64,000 bases of DNA, taken from contig OX359246.1 of assembly GCA_947179485.1 (NCBI GenBank), positions 6,882,001 to 6,946,000 of the forward strand. The letters run 5' to 3'. Each line of letters starts with the position of its first letter. The first letter of the stretch is position 1. Below, in pieces: positions 35,690 to 48,010 of this stretch. The notes beneath the pieces are model-generated. The model ran no database searches and was not told the origin of the DNA. It worked only from the letters and a program-made list of their open reading frames with translations. The stretch comes from Allacma fusca (lineage: Eukaryota; Arthropoda; Collembola; Symphypleona; Sminthuridae). Position numbers and translations under genes: made by a program.

Positions 35690-38600
35690 AAACCTAGGAA
35701 ATGAGTGAGGCGTAGCTTGGAAGCTTCCTATGGGAACTTACCAAACATGGCTTTACTATAACGCATCTGCTAATTGGATATCTCTCCTAAGATCCTGGAG
35801 TGTTTGTTTATTCCAATTTAATGGCATATGCTATCCCATCGGACTACCTTTTCTGTGTCACCTGCCACTTCTCGGGAAATGTCCTTGGAAAACATTATGG
35901 CAGTGAAGGATAAATTACGGGCCCGTGCTTCGGGTTTGGTTTGGTAGTTACAGTAATTCATATCCAATCTGTATTATATAAATTCCCAAAGAATTGAACG
36001 TTCAGGTTTGGACAAATTACGAATGCTCTAGACAATGTTCTATTAATTGCTTGATTTTTATACGCTGAAATCCCTTTAGTAAATGGCGTGATGGGAGAAT
36101 TTATGAATACCCTAATTAAGTATTACTCACGTGTACTACAACCATCTAAATCCGAAATATTCTAAGCCGTACTTAAATTATTGTTTACAAATGTAATCCC
36201 TTATACGGGATACAAGTTCAAATTTGTGGCCGCGAATTTCAATGTCCCGGCTTCGAATAAACAACAAAACGTTTGTGAATAGTATTAAAAACCTTTGGGT
36301 TTCCCGATCGAAAACACAAATATATCACATGTGAACCTTGGATTAATACTGCAGGAGTGTCTTTAAGAGTGAATTTTATTTTCATGATGGTGCTAGTATG
36401 GTTTAGGAACCAGCTAGAATTATTCGCACGTAATCCTAAAAGTCAATACTACAAAATCCTAAATTGCAGTCGGTTGACCGACAGCAATAAGCGAAGCGAT
36501 AGGCGTTGCATATATGTATGTACATGTTTGAAATGAATATAAATTTAAATTAATTTCTCAGCTTGTTGTGGTAGCTCAATTTGTTTTTATGAGCGAATTT
36601 CTTTCTGCAACTATCCCGAAGTTCTCAGAAACTGAAAAATTTGTACCTGCTTGCATACACGCACGCTAAAATGTTGAAGTGAAGTCTTAAACCCAATCCC
36701 AGTTTGTATGATGTCTCTATTTTTTGGAAAATTTAGAACATTGTAAACTTTGAAGTGGTTTGCGCATCTACGTGTTCATGAAAATGTGTAGGCCAAATTT
36801 AAAGTGTAAAAATTTTTTTTCATTACTATTATTATTTTATTTCAAAAAATGAAAACAATTCACAATTGGAGTGGTTTGCATATTTTATTGGTCAGGAGTT
36901 TGTGTTGGGCAAATTGTTCTCACCTATTCTTAATGGTAATGAAGCCTTTGTGTCCACAAGGTCAGAACCGAAATCATTCCATTAAACCGATTAGCTCATA
37001 GAAAGAAATAATCATAAACTAACGATTCTGGTATCCTGTTCATGTTTTTGAACTTTCCAATACGCTTTCCTTTAGACGCATGACAGTGACAATGTTATTT
37101 GGGCAAGCCCAGGTATAACTTAAAAATGATATTGAACATTACTGTTATACGAATCAATTTCCAATCATTAATTTTGATGGATATAGTTCAATGTATGTAC
37201 AGAGCCGAGTTACTTGAGTCCTACTGCGCGTGCATGTTTGATTTATTTTTGAAATCCATTAGTCCACATTTTAACTGCACAATCGGGGAAATTGACATCA
37301 CTATGCACTAATTTCCGCTCGTTATGATGAAACACATTGCAAAGACCGAAGTAGTAAATGACACTCGTTGCGTATTTTAGTATTCTTTGGCACAATTGAA
37401 TTTGTTGCAATACCGACATTAATTAAAATGTTTAATAATAATTGCTTTGCACAGCATGCACGCAGCATTGACACTACATTCGAGCATTTAAATGACTAAA
37501 TGTAATAATGCACAAGCTACAAAATTAGCACTAAAGATATCGCTTGTATTGCAGCAAGGACTCATTTGTAGTGTAGACATCATAATCCAGCTAGGATACT
37601 TAAGCACAAGAGGTATCTGTCAGACGATAATAGAATAATTCTATTTAGCACATTCCTTGTAAAATTAATTCTGCTAACTTAAAAAATTATTTCCTCGCAA
37701 AACAATTTATTTCAAAAGATTATTACAAGAGATTTTCAAAATGTAAACTTGCGATGGTTGAAATTTCATTCTTATGGCAAATTTAATATTTTATTTTGCA
37801 CTGCAAGTTTAAAATCTCATGGTTGGAAGCATGAGCTAGTCGAATTTAAGGGAGGCTTGCCTAATATCCGTCCTCAATTGGCCAGCTCTCATCTCTCATT
37901 TAAGATACCTCGACATTATTGTCGTTGTATATGTATATCATTCACGCGAATATAATGAGACAATTTTGTACACTTTTCATAACCATTGTAATCAATGATG
38001 TCAGACTAATGCGTGAAACTATGTGCATGCGAATGTTTTTACCGGACTAACTAATTTAAACATGTTTGCTTGCAGAACGCATGAGGAGATTCCGCGAGGT
38101 TGACATTACTCATAGTTGTGAAATTCAAAGCCGAATAAATCAAATTCACAGAAAGTCTGTTCGTTCAAGTGTCGCTATATCGAATTACTTTCAATGGATA
38201 GAAGAACCACGCAGGTTTGTAATGAAAAATGTGAAGGATTTTGGGAACAACAACCAGGGACGTCAAAATACAGCAAAAAATCTATGAGTTGCTAAAAAGT
38301 TTACGAGCAAGGGAAGGCTAACCATTTCAGGAGAAATGTTTGCTTAATACTACAGTTCTCATCGTCTTGTGCCGCATTATGTTCAGCGTCTCACGGAAGG
38401 AAGATAGCCCCGACTCATTCAAGGCGATTTCCAGCGTAATATCCTAGTTGTCTTCTAAAGACTGATTACAATTTATTAGATCAAATGGGGTAGCACAATC
38501 ACAACTATAAATGCTAATAATCTTATCAAGTCATCGTTTTTCAGACAGTTACTGAAGTATCAAATTTTATAATAATTCTGGATTCAATATAATTATTCAA

Positions 38601-39290
38601 ATTTAGTAATTATTACAAAATACAGTGTAGCTATTATAACATTGAATAAACATTTTATCTAGACTGGACATTGTTTATCATAAGTCTAGTTTAATTTCGC
38701 CGGTTATCGCCAATAGAGTTGTGGATGTATCAGGTTTTAAAAATCTGACCCTCTTCCTAACCTGGATTGCCAAAATTACACACAGGTTGTCGACTACGTA
38801 GAAGATCAACCTGTAGGGACTTCATTGACGCATGTACAGATGAAGTGCATAAAATTACCAGCTTAGTTAAAGTTTCCACTCAAGTACTGACGCTCAAGTA
38901 TCATGCTTCCACATTTGTTGGATTAATTCGGAAGAGGAGTAGAAACAACATGTACCACAATAACATGGCTATATACATATGCTCATATATGATCCAATAC
39001 CCGAAGTTGGAAAACAAATGGCAAAAGGAAATTGATGGTATCAACAGGGAGCGGATACCATCTTTGGCTGTCCGTTCTTCCATGCCCAACCTTAAAGCTG
39101 TCATCAATGAGGTCATGAAATTTTCTAGAATACTTCGCTGCATGTGTTTCACAGTTCGACAGAGGTTGTTGAATCCCATGGTTTCCTCACAACGATAGAA
39201 ACAATGATTATTGCCAACTTGTATGGAATTCATTTTTACGAGGCTACTCTTGCAACCGTTCATCACGCGACTGGAAAAATGAACGCATAA
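35690..39290 (+). pseudogene. CYP2-clan P450 pseudogene (copy B, older)
   Basis: Counterparts of P450 copy A: exon 2 at about 35843..35964, exon 3 at 37979..38097, exon 4 at about 38171..38455 and the last exon from about 38740. Lesions: TGA at 35904..35906 in place of a Trp codon, loss of the exon 2 acceptor and donor (CAGTAA where A has CAGGTATG), a damaged exon 4 acceptor (CAAG for CAGG), frameshifts and stops in exon 4 (for example near 38286), loss of most of the I-helix sequence, and truncation after LYGIHF at about 39235, so PERF and the heme-binding loop are missing. ExxR (NEVMKFSR region) is still recognisable. Exon 1 at the expected place is deleted. More damaged than copy A, so it was lost earlier. 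Confidence 0.8.
35965..37978. other. intron 2 of P450 pseudogene B
   Basis: Long AT-rich former intron, partly matching intron 2 of copy A (for example GGTTGGAAGCATGAGCTAGTCGAATTTAAG-like sequence near 37820 against 14140-14170). No gene seen. Confidence 0.4.
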
Positions 39291-39300
39291 AACCTTACAT

Positions 39301-40382
39301 ATCTCTAACCCTTAAATACTATGTAATTAAGGGAAAGAGATATCCAAATAATTATTGCAAAATGTTTCAAGAAAGGATATGTGATTTTGCTGTACGTTTT
39401 GTTTTAAAGAGTGTTATAGCATAAATATTTAAAAACAATTCCATGCAATTAATATACTGTATTTAAGCATACATCGTTTGCAGATACAGGGAAGCGAAAT
39501 TTGCTGAATTGTAACTTTTAATAATTAATATTTAGCCCGGGTAACTTAATTTGAAACGTATTTATGGCGAGCATTCAAATAAATTAATAACTCGTTAAGC
39601 TATACGAAATTCTCCAATAGGTAAAACTCGTAACGACATTTCTGGATGGCGCCTTGCTGGAGCTCGTACGTCGTTTTTGTGAAAACCCCTATGGCGATCT
39701 CTCTTTTGATTAAAAGGTTATGTTGTACTGTGCCCGCATATTCTCGATTGCCTGTGAGAGATAGTCGTGTAGACAAAGTACGGTGAGAAATCAACCAATG
39801 TATACAGACTACATGACATTCTACAACATTGTATATACAGTATACATATGCTCCTTTGGAAGACTTCACTATGCTAATAAGAAGAAAATGTGCACGAATA
39901 GGAAACCCTTATGTATGAAATTAACTTCCCTGTTTGAGAAAAAATTAGAGAAATGATTTAATCACATTGTAAACATGTTTTTATTCACCAAACACAACAC
40001 CTTTTTTCTCCTTCAACTCAAATGCTTGCATTTTACAACTATGCGATTAGCTACCTAATATGTGGGATATTTCACACCATAGTAATTAGTGACGCAATAA
40101 TTATTGGTTCTTTATTACAGCTCTTCAAACGAGAAAATCACATTCTTTTGTAATCCTTTATTGCCCACAACAACCATCTCCAAATTGTGGCTATCCCAGT
40201 TATAAATACCAAAACATATAATTTTGTACTTGTGGAACTCTCACTATTTTCAAAGACTTATTATTGGAACATCTCTTGGATTTGATTTGTATATACAATC
40301 AAATACATTCCTTATTTTTCTCTATATTTAAGTTGATGAAACAATATTATAGGTATACGTTTCGGATTTTACAAAATTGAAA
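39301..40382 (+). repeat. upstream region of P450 C1, duplicated at 48240-49034
   Basis: Phrases such as GAGAGATAGTCGTGTAGAC, ACGGTGAGAAATCAACCAATGTATAC (39755-39805) and the block from AAATGCTTGCATTTTACAACTA to the start codon recur before C2. The C1/C2 duplication therefore included about 0.8-1 kb of upstream DNA. Confidence 0.7.
40201..40208 (+). promoter_or_regulatory. TATA box of P450 C1
   Basis: TATAAATA in CCCAGTTATAAATACCAAA, 175 bases before the start codon and conserved at the same place before C2. A second candidate (TATATACAATC near 40293) is closer but less like a TATA consensus. Confidence 0.45.
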
Positions 40383-42605
40383 ATGATCTTCATTTTTGTT
40401 GCATCTGTAGCAGCGTTGTTAGCCTGGTATCTGCATAACACGGGACCGCGGCCGAAGAATTTTCCACCAGGTAAACTGATTTATTTGAATGAGAAACTCT
40501 TTGCACAAATTTATCGCAAAAATGATTTGTATACTGTAATCTAATCGACTAACATTTCTGCTCGAAGGTCCTCAAGGCATTCCAATTTTTGGAAATGCCT
40601 TGCAATTAGGGAAACATTGCTGTAGATCAGCGTTGGCTTTACAAAAACAATATGGGGATATAATTGGCGTACGAATGGGGACTCACTGGTGACGTAATTT
40701 TACAAGAGGAATACATAATTTGATGATTTAATACGCCTTTTCCTTCGTATGCTTATTTTATGAACATGATTTTCGTGCTGCCAAAATATTGGGATAATTA
40801 CTTTGTAATTAGGACGGTGATTCTAAACAACCCCGAGGATATAAGAGAAGCATTTAACAAGCCCGAATTTTGTGGAAGGATCGGTTTTAATCCTATTATG
40901 GATACTACTACGGAAGCATTAAATTCTGGTAAAAATAATTTTTTTCATAATAAAATTTTACGAATAATAATGAACAAACCCATGATGCTTTAACCCATGC
41001 TGTATTTGTTGTATTAAAAGGTATTGCATTTAGTCAAGGAGTAAAATGGGTGGAAATCCAGCGTTTCACGCTGAGGTCAATGCAGAAATTATTCTTTGCC
41101 AATAGAACATCCGAGGGGATAATTATGGAAGAAACACGAGATGTAATTCATTGCTTACAGCAACTGGTGGGGAAACCCATAAGCACAAGGGGTTTATTCA
41201 ATGCAGCTGCATTAAATATTTTGTGGTCCTTCGTCGCAGGGGAGCGCTATAATCCCGAAGAAATGAAAGTTTTTATGAAACTGTTTTACACGTAACACAG
41301 CATATGTTACACTGCATTCCAAAGTTTCCTGACAGTTAATCCCTAATTTCAATATGCAAAGTTCAACATTTTTCAATTTTAAAATATATTTTCTGGACGC
41401 AGGGTGCATGACGCAACGATGAAGGGGATTCGACCGTTCTACTTTCTCTTCCCCGGTTTAGTTCGATTTCGAAAGTTCTTCTCCCTGATATTATTTGAAA
41501 AGAACGACGATTTTCGATACCAATTGTTTGAATTCTTCAAGAAATCTATTGATGAGCACAGGAACACGATGCAAGCTGGGCATCCTCGAGATTTTATTGA
41601 CGCGCTTTTGGAAGAATCAAGCAACATGACTGACTTTAATGGTAACAACTATAGAGAAAAGCTATTTATTTTGTATATGTAGATATAATTACTAGATGCT
41701 AACGTAACATCGTCTCCAGAACTGGGTCAAAATACCTTTGCAAAAGCGCATTTTCCCTCAATTTTATGAATTATTATGTGTATTTAATATCCCAAGTAAT
41801 TACCTTCAAGTGTTTTCATATGTAAACGAAAACATGAATTTTTATCAACCTTGTATGAACGACACACTGGATAATGCAATATATTTTGAATGTGTTAGAT
41901 GAAGACTTACTCGTGACTCTCATGGACCTATTTATTGGGGGAACTGAATTATCCGGCAAGACTTTAGTGTCCGCTCTTTCTCTGTTGAGTCAACATATTG
42001 AAGTTCAGGACAAAATGGCGAATGAAATTACTACCCTGGTGGGCAGTCGGAGCATTATGCTTTCAGATAAACAAAGGTACGACGAATCTTTGATAATGCC
42101 AGGGGACTATATTACGCCTCAGTTGAAATAGAGACGCAATATATTGTTAATCATAGATTTTGGTTTTTCCAGCTTACCATATGTTGAGGCAACGATACTG
42201 GAGATTATGCGCCTGTCCCGTGTAGTAACTGTTGGGTTGCCTCATGCAGTCACGGAAGACGTGGTCTTCAAAGGTTTCTCTTTCCCGAAAAATACCATGG
42301 TTATCTCGAATATCTATGGTTGTTTGAAATCCCAGGAAATATGGGGAGATCCGGAGGTATTTCGTCCAGAGCGGTTTCTTGGCCCTGATGGAAAATCCGT
42401 TGTGCAACATAAAGCCATGCTACCGTTCAGTACTGGCAGACGTTCCTGTATTGGCAAGTCCCTGGCTCAAGATGAAATATTTCTTATGTTGGCTAATTTG
42501 ATTCAACAATTTTGTGTGACATTGCCTGAGGACATGACTGCGAATGATAGAGTCAAAGGGAAATCCATCCAACAGCTTCAACGGGTTATTGTGAATCTCC
42601 GTTGA
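40383..42605 (+). CDS. CYP2-clan cytochrome P450 C1
   Basis: Seven exons: 40383..40470, 40568..40688, 40813..40928, 41021..41291, 41403..41641, 41899..42076 and 42173..42605, with matching phases (1, 2, 1, 2, 1, 2); 481 aa. An N-terminal anchor and hinge (GPRPKNFPPGP) imply an endoplasmic-reticulum enzyme. ExxR is E348-R351, PERF is 403-406, and the heme loop is PFSTGRRSCIGK with Cys430. The I-helix reads FIGGTELSGKT: Glu295 is kept but the usual catalytic Thr position is Leu296. Monooxygenation of a lipophilic substrate with a P450 reductase as partner is the family expectation; the missing Thr may alter this. The C-terminus is short and lacks the common PxxGxxxxP end. Exons 2 and 3 (121 and 116 bases) have the same lengths as in pseudogene A. 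The exon 6 acceptor is GTGTTAG at 41898; the sequence just before it is intronic, so an apparent frameshift there is not real. C2 is a close duplicate. Confidence 0.9.
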
Positions 42606-43214
42606 TTTAAACCTTAGAGCGTTTGTAGTACAAATTGAAGCTGACAAAAAGGAGATCTGCTTACAGTGAATTATAGTTCTGTATAATAAGTATCTGTAAA
42701 ATATGAAGTTCATAAAAGAAATTAGTACTTAACTCGAATTGCTTAATTCCACAGAAACATGTAAGAATTGTACAAATAATTGCAGACACCTCACATCTTC
42801 AGATTTCATAAAATGGAATCTTAGGATAGTTATTATATTGTCCACTGCCACTGTTACTCCTGGTAATATTCCACGTCTTGCGTTAAACAGTATCACTGGA
42901 AGATGAGGGAGCACTGGGAGGATAAACATGAAGGAAAAACTGTCGTTTCTGTTGAATTTGCTGCCTTAGAGATGCAAGTAGATTTATATGTCTTCAGCTC
43001 AGAATAACTTGAGTACATTTTTTCAAATTGAAATGTGCACAAGAATAATTAGGTAAATTTCAGTCACTTGTAAATATAATAATATCATTTAAGGTTTTCC
43101 AAAAGAACAAATCTGCAACAATAATTACTTTTCCATGATCTCAATCTCAGAAGTTCGGGTCGGTTCGTCAGACTTTGTTAACCATTAACTTTCCAAGTCC
43201 TAAACAGAACTTAC
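42606..43214. other. 3' flank of P450 C1
   Basis: AT-rich, no supported gene. An AATAAG/AATAAT-rich sequence soon after the stop could serve polyadenylation but nothing decisive is seen. Confidence 0.4.
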
Positions 43215-43500
43215 TTTACTGATGGTTTTAAGATATGCAGCCTTTCCTAGTTTTAGCTGTTGCTTTGAAGCAATTGTTTCCCTCCGTCCTTTCTCCATCT
43301 CGATACGTTTCACGTTTCTCTTGTAATTTCTGTCGAATGGCTGCTAACGGAGATTTAATGTCTTCATTATATCCAAGTCTTCATCTCCCTCGTCATCGTA
43401 AATTTTGTGCAACTTGTCGTTCTGTTTCATAACCTCTAGTTCATTTCTTAATTCATCAAAATCAGAGTAATATTCCAGTAGTGTCTTTTCAATAATATTG
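43215..43500 (-). pseudogene. broken coding fragment, coiled-coil-like
   Basis: The minus strand reads ...DFDELRNELEVMKQNDKLHKI..., then acidic EGDEDLDIM, a frame change, and IKSPLAAIRQKLQEKRETYR. Charged, heptad-like composition over about 90 codons with one frameshift suggests a decayed gene piece. No family recognised; it may come from a transposon or from a retrocopy. Confidence 0.3.
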
Positions 43501-43839
43501 GCGCGCTAAAACCTATTGAATTTATAAATTGCTCCTAGCAAATTTTCCGTTAAGCTCGTAATACAAGGAATGGTATTATCTGTCTGGTACGACATTTTGG
43601 AACAGATTTATTGGTCTGGCATGAATTTGGAACGAAATTCAAAGCAAACGTTTCAAGCAAAGTTCTTGAATTTTGAACATTTTCATCGGCAAAGTTATAG
43701 TTCCATTTAGATGTCTAGTACTGCAAAAATAATGACGGGGCAGAATTGTCTCTAGTGTGTAACTCCTGTAATTTCAGGTTTTAAGTCATTTACATGAATA
43801 TGTTCAGAGGTAATAATCGTTTACCGTAATTCTTTTTAA

Positions 43840-44089
43840 AGTGCCTGATTGGGTACAGGTACGAAGGAAAATTTTTCAGGTGCACGTCCATATATTGGAT
43901 ATATTTTGGGTACGGGTAAAATTCAGGTACAGGTACATACTACTTGAAAAATATTCAGGTCCACAGATACCAAGATTTATTGAGTGGGTACTTATAATCA
44001 GGTACGGGTCTGGGTATACAATTTTTACAGGTATCCACTATTTGGGTTCAGGTCCAGGCACAGCATTTTTGTACCCATACAATGCACTG
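43840..44089. mobile_element. possible 250-bp element of CAGGTACGGGT repeats
   Basis: The body is a degenerate array of GGGTACAGGTACGGGTA. The left end AGTGCCTGATTGGGTAC pairs, imperfectly, with the complement of the right end (AGTGCATTGTATGGGTAC on the opposite strand). No convincing target duplication. It is of the same make-up as the block at 9272-9562. Confidence 0.4.
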
Positions 44090-44095
44090 CTGTAA

Positions 44096-44857
44096 GGGAG
44101 CGTTCACAAATGACGTCATCCAAAATACTGGTTTTTAGGCACCCAGTCACACACTTGTCATCAATCATCATCATTTGATGAAACGACGCACCCACCCCAT
44201 GTAATGACGTCATCATCACCAGGGTTGCACAATTGAAAATGCCCTGGGTTTTATGCCGAATTTGTGGGTCTTATCGAAAAAACCGGGGCAAAAATGCCCA
44301 AAATGTCTGCACTAGGCTGAATATGCCCAAAATTATCCAAAAGTCAAAAATGCACAAACTTCCATGGCATTTTCAATTGTGCAACCCATGATGGGTGACG
44401 ATGAAGTTTTCGGAATTCATTTAATTCACGCGAGGCTGCATTAGTTAGATTTGTTTTCAGCTTCCTTTTATTATACTGGAATTATGGTGGTACTTTTAAA
44501 GGAATAAAGGATTGTACCGAATGTTAAATAGAATCTCCCGAATTTTTCGTACTAGGATGTCCTAAAAACGGTTTCCTGGGTAGTGTGAAGTATCGGTACG
44601 CTTTAGGCTTGTAGTTTGAATTTCTGATTCTTTTTAAAGCGATTATTTTAAATTGCCTATTCACACGAGTTTATGTCAAGTAAGGTTGATTCAAACGACC
44701 AAAACTTTTAACGGTTAAGCAAAACAATCGTTGATAACATTCGTCGGTTGATGACGTCATCATTTGGCCAAATCCACCCTACCACTGCGTCATCAACATC
44801 ATCATCTCCCGTTAGCACCCACCCACTATCTTGATGACGTCATTTGTGAACGCTCCC
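44096..44857. mobile_element. 762-bp inverted-repeat element with TAA target duplication
   Basis: Left end GGGAGCGTTCACAAATGACG and right end CGTCATTTGTGAACGCTCCC are perfect inverse complements (the pairing continues through the ATGACGTCAT palindrome, 24 bases or more), flanked by TAA on both sides (44093-44095 and 44858-44860). A 3-base TWA duplication fits the PIF/Harbinger superfamily. No coding capacity; ATGACGTCAT-like words recur inside. It sits immediately after the possible element at 43840-44089. Confidence 0.85.
44222..44387. mobile_element. 166-bp nested inverted-repeat element (MITE-like)
   Basis: Left GGGTTGCACAATTGAAAATG and right CATTTTCAATTGTGCAACCC are perfect inverse complements lying inside the element at 44096-44857. 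The body has further AAAATGCCCAAAAT words. Flanking bases do not give a clear duplication, so this may be either a nested insertion or an internal hairpin of the host element. Confidence 0.65.
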
Positions 44858-44929
44858 TAAACTGATGGTGCGCAAAAGACTCACAATAAAGCTGTTTGAG
44901 TTATATACTTATACCATACCGTCCCTTCT

Positions 44930-45190
44930 AGTGGTCGGGCCAATTCATGTGAATTGCAATTCAAACGATTCATCAAACACCGCTTCCACTGCGCATGGGT
45001 ACTTTGAATATTTAAAGTCTAAATACTACGTACACCACCACGTTTGTTATTTTAGCGCAGCTTTTAATATATACTTCATTATATGTACAGTAATACACAT
45101 GACGCTGTAGTAACATAAGAAAAATTTTGCATTTTCCAGCTTGAATCGTTTGAATTATGATTCAAATCCATTCAATGATTGAACTGAATC
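44930..45190. repeat. inverted pair of CAATTCAAACGATTCA words
   Basis: AATTGCAATTCAAACGATTCA (44955-44975) faces its complement TGAATCGTTTGAATTATGATT (45143-45163) about 170 bases away. Likely a small MITE; the outer ends and duplication were not resolved. Confidence 0.4.
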
Positions 45191-45337
45191 GAATTGACGA
45201 CAGGGCCGTGGTTTTTGGAAAGAAAATTTAATGAAAATTTAAAAAAGGTTACAATTAGTTCATCATGGTAGCATTATCCTTATCACATTGTAGTCTTGAG
45301 TTTCGCAGAAACAAATGAGGAAATTACAACGTAGTTT

Positions 45338-46480
45338 AATAACTTCTAAAGTTCCCGCCCGATACCAACGAAACCGGTACCAACAGACTACGAGAGTCGA
45401 GATGTGATGGAAACCACTGCTAAAATTCAAAAATTCTCACGCAGGGAAAAATTGACCTACGTGACTATGCATAAGCACCAAATTAGAGAATTTTCCATTT
45501 AACAGAATAACTTCTAAATTTTTCGTCCGATTGCAATGAAACCGTTACCGTCGACTCAGGGGATCGAGTTAATTCGGTACCACTCATAAAACTGTATGAC
45601 TTCCTCCTCTGGGGTAAACTAAACGACTTGGAAAATCTTCAACCCCAAACTGCGAAATTCCCATTTTTGATAATAACTTCTAAAGTACCCGTCCGACTTC
45701 AACGAAACCGGTGTCAACGAGGGTAAAGTTGTGACGGAAACCTTTGACAAATGTCAAAAATTCCTACTGAGGGAAAAATTGGCTGACGTGACTTCACTTT
45801 CAGAACCAATTTAGAGAATTTTTAATGTAAATGAATAACTTCTAAAGTTCCTGTCCGATTTCAATGAAACTTTTACCAAACGACTCAGGAGATAGAGTTT
45901 TAGTGGTACACATTGACAAACCTTGTGACTTCCTCCTCTAGCGAAAACTAAGTGGCTTGGTAAGTCTTCAACCCCAAACAGCGAAATTCGGATTTTCGTT
46001 TATAACTTCTAAAGTACCTGTCGGATTTCAACGAAACCGGTAAAAACAGAATAATAGTGTCGAGTTGTGAAGGGAATCACTGATAAAACTCGCGAATTCT
46101 CACTCCGGGAAAAATTGACTGACGTGACTTTGAATCAGTACCGAATTAGGGAATTTTCAATTTAACTGAATAACTTCTAAAGTTCCCGTCCGATTTCAAC
46201 GAAACTGTTACTAATCGACTTAGTGGATCGAGTTACAGTGGTACATATCGAAAAACCTTGTGACTTCTTCTTCTGGGTAATACGCAGCGACTTGTAAAGT
46301 CATTCGCCGAAACCACCGAAATTCCGATTTGCGTTATTAATTTGCAAAGCCCCGGTCCAATTTCACCAAAAGCGGTTCCGAAAGAATAAGAGGGTCGAGT
46401 TGTGTAGGAATCGCAGATAAAACTCATTAAATTGCACTCTGGAAAAGTTCACTGACCTGACATTTCATCCTGATTTTGGG
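45338..46480. repeat. 166-bp satellite, seven units in alternating A/B form
   Basis: Units start with AATAACTTCTAAAGTTCCCG near 45338, 45506, 45672, 45834, 46001, 46169 and 46336 (spacing 162-168). Odd units contain CGAAACCGGTACCAACAGA and GGGAAAAATTGAC; even units contain GAAACCGTTACC, CGACTCAGG and GACTTCCTCCTC. The array thus has a higher-order period of about 333 bp. The unit length is close to a nucleosome repeat. Confidence 0.9.
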
Positions 46481-46486
46481 TAACTT

Positions 46487-46925
46487 CCTATACCGCGCAA
46501 TGTTAATTTTCGAATATTTTCCTATACCACGCAATGTTAATTTGCGAATATTTTCCTATACCACACAATGTTAATTTGCGAATATTTTCCTATACTACGC
46601 ATTGTTAATTTTAGAATATTTTCCTATACCACGCAATGTTAATTTGCAGTATTTCCTATACCAAGCAATGTTAATTTGCAGTATTTCCTATACCAAGCAA
46701 TGTTAATTTGCAGTATTTCCTATACCAAGCAATGTTAATTTGCAGTATTTTAAATGCAGCGCAATGTTTGTTTTCGCTGAATTTCCCATAACGCGTAATG
46801 TTAATTTTGGGGCAATTTTGTATAGAGAGCAATGTAATTTTTTGACAAATATTCCAATACAATGTTATGTTAATTTTGAGGTACATTTCTATACAGCGCA
46901 ATGTTAAATTCATGTTAATTTTTAT
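46487..46925. repeat. 34-bp minisatellite, about 13 units
   Basis: Consensus TTCCTATACCACGCAATGTTAATTTGCGAATATT; the first four units are 34 bp, followed by 32-bp variants ending GCAGTAT and then by increasingly degenerate units up to about 46925. It directly follows the 166-bp array. A minus-strand open frame here is caused by the repeat and is not a gene. Confidence 0.9.
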
Positions 46926-47756
46926 ACTCGAAATATTAATCTTTTAATTAATTAATTTTTAAACAGCGCGAAGCTCCTTTTGGGATTTAAATAAAAACCC
47001 CAACTTCGTTTGATCTTTATTAACCCTGAGACCTCAAATATTGTGTCAGTTCAATGATTCAAAATTCCAGAACTTATAACTTTACTTCTAAAGGTTGAGT
47101 TTTTTATTAAAATATCGAGAGCAAAATACCCGTACCAACCACTGGCTCCACAATCTTGAACCAAGGAACATGCTCCTTGGATTTACTTTTTCAAAAGTTG
47201 CTGTTTTGGTCCACAAGTCGGCCAAGACTAATTGAAACAAACATGTGCGGCTATGAACTGTTTGCGGCAAATTTTCAACCAACCACCGTGTCATTTTGTT
47301 AGGAGCTTATATATATATAATCAATTCAAGAGTATTAGCCTGTAGAAGCCCTTCGAGTTTATAATTCGGTTCGATCAAATTTTTCAGCCTACTTCGTAAA
47401 CAGAAATGGTTTGAATTATCTGGTCCGAAGGTTTGAAACAGATTAATTTGTTCCACGTGAATTTGGACCATTCTATTTCAAATTATTCAAATTTATCCTG
47501 ACCGGAACAGTGCCAGGTACTGTTTTCTGAGCTATCTGGAAAGGGGAGGCCAAATGTGCAGATATCAAAGGCAATCAGAAGGCAAAGATATCATCGTTAA
47601 ACATTGTTTCAAATTTATATTATTAAAAATATTAATAGCAAAATTAAAAGAATGTAAAATTCCAAATTTTTAAAAAGTGGTGTTTATGGACGATAGTGCA
47701 TTGAATTCCTACGTCAATTATCTTGACGTAACAATGTCCTGGTGTATGTATTTACT
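46926..47756. other. gene-free stretch
   Basis: No supported gene. A minus-strand frame at 47088-47294 lacks splice context. Degenerate GGTTTGAA/TTCAAACC-type phrases (47370-47510) recall those at 54340-54560. Confidence 0.35.
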
Positions 47757-48010
47757 TAGCGGTCGGACGGGTTCAGTTTCGTTCAAAAAAATCAACAAAT
47801 TTGAGTTCATAAGCTGAATCGAACGAGTGTTGTTCAACTAAGTTGGACAAATTTCAGTTAAATTCAGTACAGTTTTAATCCATGAGCTGAACTATTAACT
47901 ATTCAGTTCACGTGGGAGATTTTTAAAAATAGAGTTCCAAATAAAATTGATCCAAACAACCGAATTGAACTGAGAGTTTTTGGTTCTGAGCTGAATTTGG
48001 CCGACCACCA
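47757..48010. mobile_element. 254-bp MITE of hAT type
   Basis: Ends TAGCGGTCGGAC (left) and GGCCGACCACCA (right) are imperfect inverse complements, flanked by TATTTACT (47749-47756) and TATTTGCT (48011-48018), an 8-base duplication with one mismatch. The body is rich in TTCAGTT/AACTGAA words. Confidence 0.7.

Noticed and set aside
41860-41898. Apparent one-base frameshift between C1 and C2 before the exon 6 reading frame (extra T near 41885)
   Set aside because: The acceptor TTAG directly before ATGAAGAC gives the correct phase in both genes, so the difference lies in intron 5.
46671-46913. 80-codon minus-strand frame
   Set aside because: It runs through the 34-bp minisatellite, and the peptide merely repeats the unit.
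45338-46925. CRISPR-like regularity of repeats
   Set aside because: Units are contiguous and similar throughout, without unique spacers, and the window is eukaryotic; these are satellites.
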